DNA of 64,000 nt from NCBI RefSeq assembly GCF_028583725.1, contig NZ_CP110680.1, positions 2,418,001-2,482,000 of the forward strand. The letters are read 5' to 3'. The stretch comes from Cellulomonas fimi (GTDB taxonomy: Bacteria > Actinomycetota > Actinomycetes > Actinomycetales > Cellulomonadaceae). Under the pieces are notes generated by a model. It had not been told where the DNA came from. It did no database searches and was given only the letters and a program-made list of their open reading frames with translations. The translations under genes were made by a program, and so were the position numbers. This document shows positions 46,294-56,127 of this stretch, piece by piece (position 1 is the stretch's first letter; every line of letters begins with the position of its first letter).

Positions 46294-49200
46294 CGGGCGT
46301 CCTCCCGGACGGTCGCGGTCGCGGCGTGCCGGCGCACCCGGGCACCGTCGCCGAGCGCGACGAGCGCGCAGCCGAGCGCGGCGACGCCGAGGAGGGTCGC
46401 GAGCACGCCGGGCTGCACGGTCGGGACGACGACGAGGGCCGCGGGCCCGGTCGCGACGACCCGGACGAGCGCGGGGCCGAGGACCGCCCCGAGCAGGAGA
46501 CCGCCGAGCGCACCGACGACGACGGCGAGCCCCAGCACCGTGCCGGTCTCGGCCCCTCGCCCGCGCGCCTGGGCCCGCGGGGGGACGCCGAGCGCGCGCA
46601 GGACGCCGACCTCGGCGCGGCGGGCGCGGGCGAGCGCGAGCACGGCCGCGGCGACACCGGGCAGGGCCACGGCCAAGGCGCAGGCGGCGGCGACGACGAG
46701 CGCCGCGCCCGCGCCGCGGGTCAACGGGTCGTCGGCGCCGACGGCGGCGGTCGTGACGGTCGCGCGCAGCCCGCCCTCGTCCGCGGCCGCGCGGACGGCG
46801 CGTGCCGTCGCGGAGGGGTCGTCCGTCGCGAACCAGACCTCGGTCGGCACGGGCGGCACGGGCGCAGCCGCGAGGAGCGCAGAACCCGCGGCCCGCAGGT
46901 CGGCCAGCGCCGCGCGTCCGGGAGCGCCGGGCACGACGGGCTGCACCGCGGCGACCACGGCCTCGATGGGGTGGTCGTCGACGCGGACCGTCACCGGGGA
47001 GCCGACCGCGAGGCCGTCGGCGGCCGCCCAGTCGGCGGACACGACCAGCGGCAGGGGCGCCGCGGCGCCCGGCAGGACGCGCACGACCGCGACGGCCGAA
47101 CCGGTCGCGGGCAGGGTCGGGTCCGGGCCGTCGGCAGTGACGACGAGCGGGTCCCCGCCCGGCACCGCGACCGTCCACGGGCCGGCGCCGAGCAGGTCGA
47201 CGTCGCCGTCCGGCCCCTCCGCCACGAGCCCGGAGACGACGACCTGCCGGGCCACCCCGCCCGCCACCGCGAGCTCGACGCCCTGCACCGTCCACGAGCC
47301 GGGCCCGGGCGGCGGCGCGGCCCACGTCCCGTCCGCACCGGTCGCGGTGGTCGCGCGCAGCACCCCGTCCGGGGCGGCCCACCAGAGGCGCGCGGCGGTC
47401 GCGGCGCCGTCGACGTCCGCCGCGACGCGCACGGCCGTCGTGCCGGCCGGCAGCGGCCATCCCGGCGCGGGCGCGAGCGGGTCGAGCGCCGCGCGCAGCC
47501 CCGGGACGCCGTCCGCGCGGACGACGTCGGCCGCGGCGTCGGACGGCACTGCGAGCAGCGTGCCGACGCGCGACGCCGAGCCCGCCGTGGCGCGCAGCAC
47601 CGGGGCCGCCGCACGGCCGAACCGGTCGAGCCCGTCGGTCGGGGGTGGCGCGTCGGCGACGGGAGGCGGCACGTCGCGCAGCACGAGGCGCACGTCCGCC
47701 CCGGCCGACGCGGCGGCGGCCGTCCGCCGCTGCTCGGCGGTCGTGCCGACGTGCACGGCGGCCAGCGCACCGGTGGCCGTCGCGAGCGTCACGAGCACGA
47801 CCGGCACGGAGTAGACGGCGGCGCGCCGGGCGACCTGCCGCGCCGCCAGCGGGACCACCAGGCCGGACCGCCGACCGACGACGCGCGCGACGGCCCGGGT
47901 CAGCGCCGGCAGCGCCGCGGCTGCGAGCAGGGCGACGGCGAGGACGCCCAGCGGCACGGCGGCGACGGCGGCGGGTTCGGCGGCGGCGGGCGGACCGGCG
48001 GCACCGTCCGCCGCGGGGGCCGCCACGGTCGACGACCGGACCAGGCGCCACGTCGCGAGCGCGGCCGCGAGCAGCACGAGCACGACGCCGCCCGTCGCGA
48101 CGCTGCGGGACCGCCGACCGGCCGGGTCGCCGCGGTCGCCCGCGCGGGCGGCGGCGGCACGCGCGCCGAGCGTCAGGGTCGTGACGCCCGCGGCGACGAC
48201 GGCGAGCGTCGCGGCGACCACGACGGCGGGTTCCGCGTCACGCCCGACGACGGCCGCCGCGACGCCCGCGCCGACGAGCGCCGGCGGGACGGACACGGCG
48301 AGCGCCTCCAGGCCGGCCGCTGCGGTGAGCTGGCCGACGGTCGTGCCGCGCGAGCGCAGGACGGTCGTCTCGGTGGCGCGCACCGCCCCGAGCAGGCGCG
48401 CGACCTGCGCGAGGGCGACGACCGCGACGACCGCGACGAGCGCGAGCGCGGCGCCGGTGACGGCCGACGCCGCGGTGAGCGCCGCGTCGGTGCGGCGCAG
48501 CGCGTCGACGAGCCCGCCGGTCGTCGACAGGCCGCCGGACTCGACGGACGCCTGGGCGTCCGCGACGAACCGGTCGAGCCCGTCGGCGACGGGCGCGAGG
48601 TCGCCGGGCCCGATCCGGTCGAGGTCCGGCACGACGGTCCAGCGGACCAGGTCGATCCCGGGCACCGCGGCGAGCACGGCCTCGTCGATCACCGCCGGGC
48701 CGGCCGCGTCGCCGGTGCCCGTCGCGACGAGCGCCTCCCCCGCCCACCGGGGGTCGTCCGGGTCGTCGGGCAGCCACGTCGCGGCGACGCGCAGCACGCG
48801 CTGCACACCCCCGTCGGCGGTGACCACGAGCGTGTCGCCGACGGCCACGCCGAGCGTGTCGGCGGCGCCGGCGTGCAGCGCAACCGGGTCGGGGTCGTCC
48901 GTGGTGCCCGCGGTGCCGGCGGCGGGCGGCCAGTCGCCGTCGACGACGTGCGCGACGCGCGCGAGGTCGGGCTCGGCGGCGAGCACGAGCGAGCGCCCGC
49001 CCTCGCCGTCGCCCGCGTCGACCGCGAGGGAGAGCGAGCGCAGCGTGCGGGACACCTCGACCGGTCGGCCGCCGAGCGCGTCGGCGAGCGCGTCGTCGGC
49101 AGCGGCCCGCTGGCCCTCCGGGTCGTCGGTGTCGAGCCGCGTCGAGACCTGCAGCGCGCCGTCCGGTCCGGCCGCGGCGAGCGCGTCGCGCGCCCCGTCG

Positions 49201-49331
49201 CGCGCGCCGCCGAGCGTCGCGGCGAGCGTGCCCGCCACCGTGGCGGCGACCACCGCGACGAGGAGCGCGACGAGCGCGAGCAGCCCGACCTGCGCGCGCG
49301 CACGGCGCAGCAGCAGGCGGCTGGTTCTCAC
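46290..49331 (-). CDS. FtsX-family ABC permease (1013 residues)
   Basis: First gene of the operon. N-terminal helix (LLALVALLVAVVAATVAGTL), large extracytoplasmic domain, helices around 270-480, a second outer domain of about 300 residues with a beta-rich stretch, and a final helix set ending RHAATATVREDAR. Not closely alike the neighbouring permease in length or outer domains, so the pair is probably a heterodimer. GTG at 49331 with GGAGGA upstream. Confidence 0.9.
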   Translation of the reverse strand: MRTSRLLLRRARAQVGLLALVALLVAVVAATVAGTLAATLGGARDGARDALAAAGPDGALQVSTRLDTDDPEGQRAAADDALADALGGRPVEVSRTLRSLSLAVDAGDGEGGRSLVLAAEPDLARVAHVVDGDWPPAAGTAGTTDDPDPVALHAGAADTLGVAVGDTLVVTADGGVQRVLRVAATWLPDDPDDPRWAGEALVATGTGDAAGPAVIDEAVLAAVPGIDLVRWTVVPDLDRIGPGDLAPVADGLDRFVADAQASVESGGLSTTGGLVDALRRTDAALTAASAVTGAALALVAVVAVVALAQVARLLGAVRATETTVLRSRGTTVGQLTAAAGLEALAVSVPPALVGAGVAAAVVGRDAEPAVVVAATLAVVAAGVTTLTLGARAAAARAGDRGDPAGRRSRSVATGGVVLVLLAAALATWRLVRSSTVAAPAADGAAGPPAAAEPAAVAAVPLGVLAVALLAAAALPALTRAVARVVGRRSGLVVPLAARQVARRAAVYSVPVVLVTLATATGALAAVHVGTTAEQRRTAAAASAGADVRLVLRDVPPPVADAPPPTDGLDRFGRAAAPVLRATAGSASRVGTLLAVPSDAAADVVRADGVPGLRAALDPLAPAPGWPLPAGTTAVRVAADVDGAATAARLWWAAPDGVLRATTATGADGTWAAPPPGPGSWTVQGVELAVAGGVARQVVVSGLVAEGPDGDVDLLGAGPWTVAVPGGDPLVVTADGPDPTLPATGSAVAVVRVLPGAAAPLPLVVSADWAAADGLAVGSPVTVRVDDHPIEAVVAAVQPVVPGAPGRAALADLRAAGSALLAAAPVPPVPTEVWFATDDPSATARAVRAAADEGGLRATVTTAAVGADDPLTRGAGAALVVAAACALAVALPGVAAAVLALARARRAEVGVLRALGVPPRAQARGRGAETGTVLGLAVVVGALGGLLLGAVLGPALVRVVATGPAALVVVPTVQPGVLATLLGVAALGCALVALGDGARVRRHAATATVREDAR

Positions 49332-49370
49332 GCGGGGTCCTCCGGAGGTCGGCTGCGCGATCCTCTCACG

Positions 49371-49390
49371 TGCTGGACGACCGCCCAGCA
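49371..49390 (-). terminator. Hairpin between the YjbR-like gene and the permease operon
   Basis: TGCTGG (49371-49376) pairs with CCAGCA (49385-49390), eight-base loop, just after the MmcQ/YjbR stop. Confidence 0.35.
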
Positions 49391-49397
49391 GCCGGCG

Positions 49398-49793
49398 TCA
49401 GCCGGGTCGGACCTCCGGGTGCGCGTCGAGCCAGGCGCGGGCGGTGCGCTTCGGCACGAGCGCGAGCCACGCGTCGGCGACGACCTCGGCGGCCTCGTCG
49501 GCCGGGAGCCGTTCGAGGCGCGCCAGGACGGCGGGGTAGCCGTGGAAGTGCGGGGTGGTGAAGTAGACGTCGGGCGCCGACGCGAGCAGCGCGTCCTTCG
49601 CGTCGAGGTCCGGCGTGCGGAAGCACACGATCTCCCCCGGCCACGCGTCGGGCCCGAGCGCCTCGTGGTCCGAGCGCCGCAGCGGTCGCTCCCAGACGAG
49701 CCCGCGCTCGTGCGCGGTCCAGCGGCGCGGGGTCGGCTCGGCGGTGTCGGGGAGCGCGACGACGGCGGCCTCCACGTCGTCCCAGGTTGCCAT
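49398..49793 (-). CDS. MmcQ/YjbR family protein
   Basis: 131 residues. RGLVWERPLRRSDHEAL, GEIVCFRTPDLDAKDALLAS, YFTTPHFHGYPAVLARLE and AWLALVPKRTARAWL match the MmcQ/YjbR fold (a CyaY-like, possibly DNA-binding domain). Function unknown. ATG at 49793; follows the DUF1801 gene by 13 bases, so the two are probably one transcript. Confidence 0.88.
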   Translation of the reverse strand: MATWDDVEAAVVALPDTAEPTPRRWTAHERGLVWERPLRRSDHEALGPDAWPGEIVCFRTPDLDAKDALLASAPDVYFTTPHFHGYPAVLARLERLPADEAAEVVADAWLALVPKRTARAWLDAHPEVRPG

Positions 49794-49806
49794 CGCGTCC
49801 GTCCTC

Positions 49807-50193
49807 TCAGCGGCCGCGCGCCGCGAGCCGGGCGTCGACCTCGGCGACCCGTCCCCGGACCACGCGTTCGAGCGTCGCGCGCGACGGCAGCGCGTCGGGC
49901 GTGAAGTGCAGGGTCGCACCGGACCAGCGCTCGTCGGGCAGCTCGGCAGCGAGCGCACGCGCGAGCGGAGGGCTCTGCAGGTGCAGGCTCAGGTGGTGGC
50001 GGGACTGCGACAGGCTGACGAGCGACCTCCCGCGGTAGGTGAGGCACGGCACCTGGTAGGAGATCACCTCTCCCGCGTCCGGCACGAGCGCGACGAGCAC
50101 GTCGCGCACCGCCCGGAGCGCCCGGGCGTCGTCGGGCGGGAGCGCGTCGAGGTACTCCTCGACGCTCGTCGCGGGCGCGTCCCCACGGGCCAT
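49807..50193 (-). CDS. DUF1801 / YdhG-like protein
   Basis: 128 residues. SVEEYLDALPPDDARALRAV, VISYQVPCLTYRGRSLVSLS and HLSLHLQ are typical of the DUF1801 (YdhG, iron-chaperone-like) family; function poorly known. ATG at 50193 six bases after TACCGT, so it has its own promoter directly downstream of jetC. It occupies the slot where jetD would be expected but is unrelated to it. Confidence 0.86.
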   Translation of the reverse strand: MARGDAPATSVEEYLDALPPDDARALRAVRDVLVALVPDAGEVISYQVPCLTYRGRSLVSLSQSRHHLSLHLQSPPLARALAAELPDERWSGATLHFTPDALPSRATLERVVRGRVAEVDARLAARGR

Positions 50194-50199
50194 GCCCTC

Positions 50200-50205
50200 A
50201 CGGTA
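50200..50205 (-). promoter_or_regulatory. Leaderless promoter -10 of the DUF1801 gene
   Basis: TACCGT on the minus strand six bases before the ATG, right after the hairpin at 50206-50220. Confidence 0.45.
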
Positions 50206-50220
50206 GGGGCGCGACGCCCC
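50206..50220 (-). terminator. Hairpin closing the jetABC operon
   Basis: GGGGCG-CGA-CGCCCC, a six-pair stem in the 98-base gap after jetC. Suggests the operon ends with jetC. Confidence 0.4.
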
Positions 50221-50291
50221 GTCCGGCCAGCGTCGCGGGGACCCGCACACGCCGGCGTCGGGCGGTCGGCGACCTCCACGACGTCGGGGTG

Positions 50292-53200
50292 TCAGGGGGC
50301 CGGCGCGCCCTCGGGGACGCCCACGACGGGCTTGGTCCGCGACCGCCCGGACGCGTCCTTGAGCACGACGTACGCGAGGTCGACGTGCGGCTCGAGCGCG
50401 CTGAACTTGTCGTTGGGCGCGCCGATCACGAGCTGGAACCCCAGCCCGCGCCACGCGCCGATCGCCCGACCGGTGAAGCGCGCGTCGGCCTTGATGAGGG
50501 CCTCGTCGAGGAACACGGGCGCGTACCGGGGCCGCTCGGCGCCCGCGTCGCCGAGCTGGTAGCGCAGCGCGGCGCCGACGATGAACGCGACGAGCTCCTG
50601 CGACTCGCCGCCGGACTTCTCGCCGATGTGGTCGTACAGCGCGACGTGCCGTCCGTCGAGGTCGACCTTCTCGGCGGACAGCCGCACGTGCCGCCGCACG
50701 TCGACGAGGTCGGCGAAGTCGGGTGCGGTGCGGCGGATCCGGTCGACGACCTTCGCCATCCGCACGTACCGGCGCTCGCGCTCGGCGTCGGTCGCGTCGG
50801 TCGCGAGCACCTCGCGCAGGTCGCGCAGCTCCTTGCGGAACCGGGCGACGACGGTCGACTGGGTGTCGCGCGCGTCGATCCGCAGGCGGTGGTCGTCGTC
50901 GGCGAACGGCAGGTCCGCGAGGATGTCGTTGACCGGCCGGATGCGCTCCTTGATCTCCCGGACCGAGCGCGCGAGCGCGCTGTGGAGGTCCGCGAGGTCG
51001 TTGCCGGACAGCCGCAGCAGGCTGCGCCGCCACTCGGCCTCGAGGTCGTGCAGCCCATTCGTCTCGAGCTCGACGAGGACACGCGCGAAGTCGCCGTACG
51101 ACGCGTCGGGGTCGGTGCCGAGGTTGGGGTCGGGCCAACGCTCGACGAACGTCTCGAACGTGCGGCGCAGCGCGTCGCGCGCGGAGCCGATGCGCTGCTG
51201 CGCGGCCTGGCGGTCGGCCAGGAGCAGCGCGTTCGCCCGGGCGAGCACCTCGTCGAGGGCCCGCAGCGAGCCGACCGCGTCGTGCGCGGGCGCCGAGGCC
51301 TCGGGACCGCCGTCGAGCAACCCCTCGACGTACGCGCGCTGCGCCGGCCCGACCGTCGTGCCCGCCGCGGTGGCCTCGTCGAGCGCGCGCTGGGCGGCGT
51401 CGACCTCGTCGGTCGTCGCCGACCACTGCTCGCCGAGCGCCTGCGCGTCGGCCTTGGTGCGGCCCAGCAGCTCGGTGAGCGCGGTGATCGTCGTGTCGAG
51501 CTCGTCGGCTCGACGCTGCAGGTCGGCGATCTGCGGGTTCCCCGCGGTGACCTCCTCGACGACCTGCGCCCAGCGGGCACGCGTCGCCTCGACGGACGCG
51601 ACGTCGACCTGCTCCCACGTGACGGCGACGACCTGCTCGAAGGCTCGGCGCTGCGCGTCGCCCTCGTCGAGCCGCGACTCCGCCTCGGTGACGCGCGCGG
51701 CCGCGAGGTCGAGGCGCTGCTGCGCGCGCGCGATCTGCTGGTCGAGGAACGCGAGCCGGCGCGTGTTGGTGAATCCGAGCACGTTGGCGTGCCCCTGCCC
51801 GCCGTGCGCGCCGCGCGTGCCCTGCGACACCTGCCCGGTCCGGGTCAGCGCCTTCGCGTGCTGCGCGAGCTCGCCGGGCGTGTCCACGCACACGTAGTCG
51901 AACCGCTGCGCGAGCTCGCTGCGCAGCCACGCCGTGAAGGGGCCGGCACGGAAGTCGAGCCGGCCGGGCAGCGTGCGCGAGTCGAGCGCGACGTCGTCGG
52001 GGCCGCCGGTCGGCACGCCCTGGAACTGCACGCGCCGCCCGGTCGGCACGGTGTCGATCGCGGCCCGGAACGCGCGCAGGTGCGCCGCGTCGAGGAGCAG
52101 GACGGTCGCGAAGCCGCCGAGCGCCAGGTTGAAGGCGTCGCGCCACGGCTCGTGCTCGGTGCGGACCTCGACGAGCTCGGCCACGAACGGCAGGTCCTCG
52201 GGCGTGAGCCCGGCCGCCTGCGCGAGGGCCGCACGGGCCGCGTGCAGGTCGCGCGGCACGTTGTCGCGGCGGCGCTCGACGTCGCGACGCTCCGCCTGGA
52301 GGTCCGCGAGGTCGGCCGCGGCCTCCTTGCGCTCCGAGCGCGCGTCGGCGAGCTCGTCGAACGACCGGCGACGCGCGCCGCCGTCCGCGAGCGCGGCGTG
52401 CGCGCGCGCCACGAGGTCGGCGAGCTGCGCCTCGGTCGTCACGGTCTCGCCCGGCAGCGCACGCAGCAGGTCGTCGAGCCGCGTCCGCGCGCGGGCGACC
52501 TCCTGTGCGCGGGCCTCGGTCGCGGCGAGCTCGCGCTGCGCGTGCGCGAGGCGGTCACCGCCCGACGACCAGAGGGTCTCCTTGACGCCGTCGAGCTCGG
52601 AGCGTGCGGCGGCGATGCGGGCCTGCGTCTCGGCGACGTGGTCGCGCGCGCGGTGCTGGCGGCGCTGCAGGTCGGCCTCGGCGTCGCGCAGCAGGTCGAG
52701 ACGGCGCTCGTGCTTCCACAGCGCGGCGGGCGACGCGGGCTCGTCGAACGTGCCGATCTCGTCGATGACGCGCAGCCGATCGGCGGCCTCGTCGATCTCG
52801 GCGCGCAGCCCGCGGATCGGTTCGAGCGCCTTGACCTGCTGACGTGCGGTGACCATCTGGTCGCGCGTGCCCGAGAGCTTGTCGAACTGCTCGACGACCG
52901 CGTCGGCGGTCGCGTAGGTGTCGGGCTCCTCGAGCACCATCGCCTTGTAGAGCGCGTCGACGGTCGTGATCTGCTGCCCCGCCTGGATGCGGCCCAGCAG
53001 GGCCACGGCCTTCGCGCCGTCGCCGGACGCGCCGATGCCGAGCGTCGCGTGCAGGCGCGCGGTGAGGTCGCGGTCGGTGTCGAAGACGGTCAGGCCGGCC
53101 TCGGTGAGTGCCGGGCGGGCGAACCGGTGCGCGGCGGCGTCCTCGAGCGTGCGCAGGTCGAACGACCCGTCGCGGGTCGCGCGGACGGCGACGACCTCCT

Positions 53201-53666
53201 CGAGCGTGCGCGCGGCCGACGGCACGTACCAGGCGCGCACGGCCGTGAGCTCGGTGCCGCCCTGGTCGGTCCACGTCATCGCGATCGCCGACCACGTGTC
53301 GCGCCCGTCGCCGCGCAGCACGCGCTGCCGGGTGCTGCCCTCGTCGGTGCGCGACTCGTCGAGCTTGCCGCGCGCGTAGGACAGGATGTTGCGCTGGTCC
53401 TTGCCGCGCGGCCGGCCCACGACGCCGCCGTTCGACGCGCCGTTGAACGGCGTGGTGTGCGGCATGAGCAGCGCGATGTACGCGTCCATGAGCGTCGACT
53501 TGCCCGACCCCGAGCCGCCCGACAGCAACGTCGCGGTCGACGCGAGCCGCACGCGGTGGTGGCCGTCGTAGCCGCCCCAGTTGACGAGCTGCAGGTCGCG
53601 CGCGACCCACTGCTGACCCGTCGACGCCTCGGGGATCAGCCCGAACAGCGTGTCGACCATCGTCAT
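50292..53666 (-). CDS. jetC: Wadjet JetC / MksB-like SMC ATPase
   Basis: 1124 residues. Motor of a condensin-like complex that extrudes DNA loops. Walker [10 protein letters not shown] (50-58) near the N-terminus; long Ala/Arg/Glu-rich coiled-coil segments; a central globular region with [20 protein letters not shown]; then KSGGESQ signature (about 1017-1023) and Walker B APVFLDEA (D1054, E1055) near the C-terminus. All ATPase motifs are intact. ATG at 53666 overlaps the jetB stop (ATGA). In Wadjet operons jetD follows; here it does not. Confidence 0.93.
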   Translation of the reverse strand: MTMVDTLFGLIPEASTGQQWVARDLQLVNWGGYDGHHRVRLASTATLLSGGSGSGKSTLMDAYIALLMPHTTPFNGASNGGVVGRPRGKDQRNILSYARGKLDESRTDEGSTRQRVLRGDGRDTWSAIAMTWTDQGGTELTAVRAWYVPSAARTLEEVVAVRATRDGSFDLRTLEDAAAHRFARPALTEAGLTVFDTDRDLTARLHATLGIGASGDGAKAVALLGRIQAGQQITTVDALYKAMVLEEPDTYATADAVVEQFDKLSGTRDQMVTARQQVKALEPIRGLRAEIDEAADRLRVIDEIGTFDEPASPAALWKHERRLDLLRDAEADLQRRQHRARDHVAETQARIAAARSELDGVKETLWSSGGDRLAHAQRELAATEARAQEVARARTRLDDLLRALPGETVTTEAQLADLVARAHAALADGGARRRSFDELADARSERKEAAADLADLQAERRDVERRRDNVPRDLHAARAALAQAAGLTPEDLPFVAELVEVRTEHEPWRDAFNLALGGFATVLLLDAAHLRAFRAAIDTVPTGRRVQFQGVPTGGPDDVALDSRTLPGRLDFRAGPFTAWLRSELAQRFDYVCVDTPGELAQHAKALTRTGQVSQGTRGAHGGQGHANVLGFTNTRRLAFLDQQIARAQQRLDLAAARVTEAESRLDEGDAQRRAFEQVVAVTWEQVDVASVEATRARWAQVVEEVTAGNPQIADLQRRADELDTTITALTELLGRTKADAQALGEQWSATTDEVDAAQRALDEATAAGTTVGPAQRAYVEGLLDGGPEASAPAHDAVGSLRALDEVLARANALLLADRQAAQQRIGSARDALRRTFETFVERWPDPNLGTDPDASYGDFARVLVELETNGLHDLEAEWRRSLLRLSGNDLADLHSALARSVREIKERIRPVNDILADLPFADDDHRLRIDARDTQSTVVARFRKELRDLREVLATDATDAERERRYVRMAKVVDRIRRTAPDFADLVDVRRHVRLSAEKVDLDGRHVALYDHIGEKSGGESQELVAFIVGAALRYQLGDAGAERPRYAPVFLDEALIKADARFTGRAIGAWRGLGFQLVIGAPNDKFSALEPHVDLAYVVLKDASGRSRTKPVVGVPEGAPAP

Positions 53667-54403
53667 CGGACGTCCTCCCCCGCCGCGACGCGGACCTGCT
53701 CGGCGAGCCACGCGCGCAGCTCGCTGAGCCGCTCGTTGCTCAGCACGACCTCGACGAGCGGCGTCACGCGGAACCGGCCCTCCGACTCCTCCTCGATCAG
53801 CCCCTCCTTCGCGAGCCGCGCGACGGCCGCACGGATCTCGCGCTGGTGGCTCGCGACGTTCGTGTCGTCGGGGTCGAAGTACGTGAGCGCGGTCTGCTCG
53901 ATCTCCTCGACGTCGACGCGCACCGACGTCTCCCCCGCGCCGCGCTCGCGCTGGAACACCGTCCGCAGGTGCACGAGGACGAGCGTCTCGGCGCGCGAGT
54001 ACGCGTCGTCGCGCAGCAGCACCGGCACGTCGAGCTCGGCCGAGCGCACCTGCCGCTTGTACGCGATGCCGCGGTCGTGGTCGACGACGAGGTGCACGAA
54101 GAGGTCGTGCAGCCGCGACTCGATGACCTGCTGGTTCTCCAGCAGCGTGCGCCACTGCGCGCGGTTGCGATCGGCGACGAGGAACCGGCGCTGCAGCAGC
54201 CGCACGAGCACGCGGCGCACGTCGGCGTCGAGCGTCCCCGAGTCGCCCGCGAACAGCTCCGCGGGGTCCTCCTCCATCGGTACGGGCGCGATGAAGCCGC
54301 CGCGGCCGTCGGGCTCCGGGAGGTCGACGTCGGGCAGGTCGGCGTCGGGCAGGTCGACCGTGCCGTCCTGCGCGTAGGCGTCGACGGTCGTGGCGTCAGT
54401 CAT
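53663..54403 (-). CDS. jetB: Wadjet JetB / MksE-like KITE subunit (DUF4194)
   Basis: 246 residues; the winged-helix KITE subunit that binds the kleisin. After a Pro/Asp repeat-like N-terminus ([16 protein letters not shown]) the DUF4194 core reads [55 protein letters not shown] and [22 protein letters not shown] at 54403 overlaps the end of jetA by eight bases. Confidence 0.92.
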   Translation of the reverse strand: MTDATTVDAYAQDGTVDLPDADLPDVDLPEPDGRGGFIAPVPMEEDPAELFAGDSGTLDADVRRVLVRLLQRRFLVADRNRAQWRTLLENQQVIESRLHDLFVHLVVDHDRGIAYKRQVRSAELDVPVLLRDDAYSRAETLVLVHLRTVFQRERGAGETSVRVDVEEIEQTALTYFDPDDTNVASHQREIRAAVARLAKEGLIEEESEGRFRVTPLVEVVLSNERLSELRAWLAEQVRVAAGEDVR

Positions 54404-55895
54404 CGGTCTGGTCCTTCGTGCGGATCGTGACGCCGCCGAACGCGAGGCGTCGGCGGGCGCCGTCGGGCCGGACCGCGTCGACGACGTCGACACGGTCGGT
54501 CTCGGTCATGCCGTGGGCGTACGCGAGCTCGAGCAGCCCGAGCAGGTCCACCGGCCGGCGGAGAGGGTCCGGCGCGGCGTCGAACGCCGCGGCGACGTCC
54601 ACGCCGCCCGGGGCGTCCTCGGCGCGCGACGACGCGGTGCCCGCCGCGAAGGCCGCCAGGTGCGCGTCGAGCTCCGCGTAGTGCGGCCCGCCCCACGCGA
54701 GGGCGTCGCCGCTCCCGACGTCGGCGTCGTCGTCCCAGTCCGTCAGCGGCGCGGGCGGCTCGGGCGGCTGCAGCGCGCCCGTGGTCTGGCGGAGGTGCTC
54801 GACCTCCGCGACGGGCAGGCGGCGCAGCGGCTCGACGGGCTGGAAGCGGCGCGCGTCCGGCATCCACGCCTGCAGCCCTGTCATGACGTCGCGCAGCAGC
54901 GCGTCGACCTGCCGGTCGCGCAACGGGTCGTGGTGGCGGACCTGCGACGTGATGACCGACGACGCCTCGCGCTGCGCGGCGAACACCTGGTCGAGCCCCT
55001 GCTCGATGCGCCGGACGACCTCCCGCAGCTCGGTGCGCTGCTGGGGCCCGAGCCGCCGGGAGAACCGGTGCCGCAGCACGACGTCGAGCTGCGCGGCGAG
55101 CTCGTCGAGCCGCTGCGGGTCGCCGATCAGCCGCAGCGCGCCCGCGAACGCCCGGCCCTCGGCCGTCGACTCCATGACCTGCTCGCCGCGCGCGAGGTAC
55201 TCGCGCAGCACGTCGCCCGTCGGGCGCTCGTCCTGTCGCAGCGCGGTCACGACGTCCCGCTGCATGGCCTTGATCGACTCCGCGACGCGCGCGAAGTCCG
55301 CGGGCAGCTCGCGCACGAGGTGCAGGACGTTCTCCGCCTCCTCCAGCAGCTCCTCGTCGTCGACCGTCTCGACCGTGCCCGTGCGCTGCACGCGGTCGAG
55401 CTCGGCCCGCAGGCGGCCGATCTCGGCGTCCAGCCGGGCCATCCGGACGAGCACGTCGGGGTCGGCGTCCTGCGCGAGCCGCTCGACCGCGTCGAGCAGC
55501 GTCCGCACCCGGGACTGCGACACTCGCGCCCGCGCACCGCCCGCCCGGCCCGCGACCTCGAGCGCGCCGACCGCGTGCGCGGACAGGCGGTAGACCTCGA
55601 CGTCGTCGTCGAGCACCTGACGGACCAGCCAGCCGGCCTCGGCCCACTGCCGGCACAGCTCGCGCGCACCGCCCGTCGGCAGGGTGTCGCCGTGGCCCGC
55701 GGCGCGGAGCTGGTCGAGCGCGTCGCCGATCTCGGTGTGCGCGTCGGCGACCGCGACGGTCGGGCGCTCGGCGGTGAACGTCACGGAGAGCAGCGCGACG
55801 ACCAGCGGGGCGTGCCGCTTGTGCAGCAGGTCCAGCATCGGGTTCTGGAACGCCCGGACCGCACCCAGGTACGCACCTTCGACACGAGAGATCAT
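54396..55895 (-). CDS. jetA: Wadjet JetA / MksF-like kleisin subunit (DUF3375)
   Basis: 499 residues, normal DUF3375 length. N-terminal winged-helix region ([31 protein letters not shown]) with a helical middle containing [20 protein letters not shown], then [20 protein letters not shown], typical of JetA. A Pro/Gly/Asp-rich linker near 390-420 precedes the C-terminal kleisin part. ATG at 55895, eight bases after TACGCT. First gene of jetABC. Confidence 0.92.
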   Translation of the reverse strand: MISRVEGAYLGAVRAFQNPMLDLLHKRHAPLVVALLSVTFTAERPTVAVADAHTEIGDALDQLRAAGHGDTLPTGGARELCRQWAEAGWLVRQVLDDDVEVYRLSAHAVGALEVAGRAGGARARVSQSRVRTLLDAVERLAQDADPDVLVRMARLDAEIGRLRAELDRVQRTGTVETVDDEELLEEAENVLHLVRELPADFARVAESIKAMQRDVVTALRQDERPTGDVLREYLARGEQVMESTAEGRAFAGALRLIGDPQRLDELAAQLDVVLRHRFSRRLGPQQRTELREVVRRIEQGLDQVFAAQREASSVITSQVRHHDPLRDRQVDALLRDVMTGLQAWMPDARRFQPVEPLRRLPVAEVEHLRQTTGALQPPEPPAPLTDWDDDADVGSGDALAWGGPHYAELDAHLAAFAAGTASSRAEDAPGGVDVAAAFDAAPDPLRRPVDLLGLLELAYAHGMTETDRVDVVDAVRPDGARRRLAFGGVTIRTKDQTDD

Positions 55896-55903
55896 CGCCG
55901 CAC

Positions 55904-55909
55904 AGCGTA
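55904..55909 (-). promoter_or_regulatory. -10 box of jetABC
   Basis: TACGCT on the minus strand, eight bases before the jetA ATG; 18-base direct repeats lie about 37-76 bases further upstream. Confidence 0.45.
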
Positions 55910-55945
55910 GGTGGCCGGGGCGCCGCACCCGACCACCGTCCCCCG

Positions 55946-55985
55946 CGTGCCGTCGCCGTCACGCCGTCGTGCCGTCGCCGTCACG
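55946..55985. repeat. Tandem 18-base direct repeat upstream of jetA
   Basis: CGTGCCGTCGCCGTCACG occurs at 55946-55963 and again, identically, at 55968-55985 (22-base period, two helical turns). It covers the region where a -35 box or operator of jetA would lie. Confidence 0.7.
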
Positions 55986-56024
55986 TCGTCGTCGTCGCGA
56001 CGGGGCGCACCGGTGACCCTCCCG

Positions 56025-56055
56025 GTCACGGTTCGCGCGCGAGCGTCACGGTTCG
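56025..56055. repeat. GTCACGGTTCG direct repeat upstream of gene 56128
   Basis: GTCACGGTTCG at 56025-56035 and 56045-56055, 20 bases apart. The first copy is also the right arm of an inverted repeat, GTGACC (56013-56018)/GGTCAC (56024-56029). Arrangement suits a regulator binding site. Confidence 0.6.
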
Positions 56056-56127
56056 GTCTCGACCGTCCCCGCGGGTGAAGCCCGTGCGCCACCGTGTCGA
56101 TGTCGAGGACGACGACCTGGAGGACAC

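Noticed and set aside
42530-46756. Open reading frame of 1408 codons on the plus strand
   Set aside because: Lies antisense to the FtsX permease and ATPase genes, which have clear motifs; the translation is low-complexity Thr/Ser/Arg without any family. Shadow frame of G+C-rich coding DNA.
49398-50291. Search for a jetD/mksG gene or its remains downstream of jetC
   Set aside because: Only DUF1801 and MmcQ/YjbR proteins are encoded; no toprim or DUF2220-like sequence could be read on either strand.
50289-54377. Plus-strand frame of 1362 codons opposite jetC and jetB
   Set aside because: Antisense to jetC with its intact Walker A and B; composition is typical of a shadow frame.
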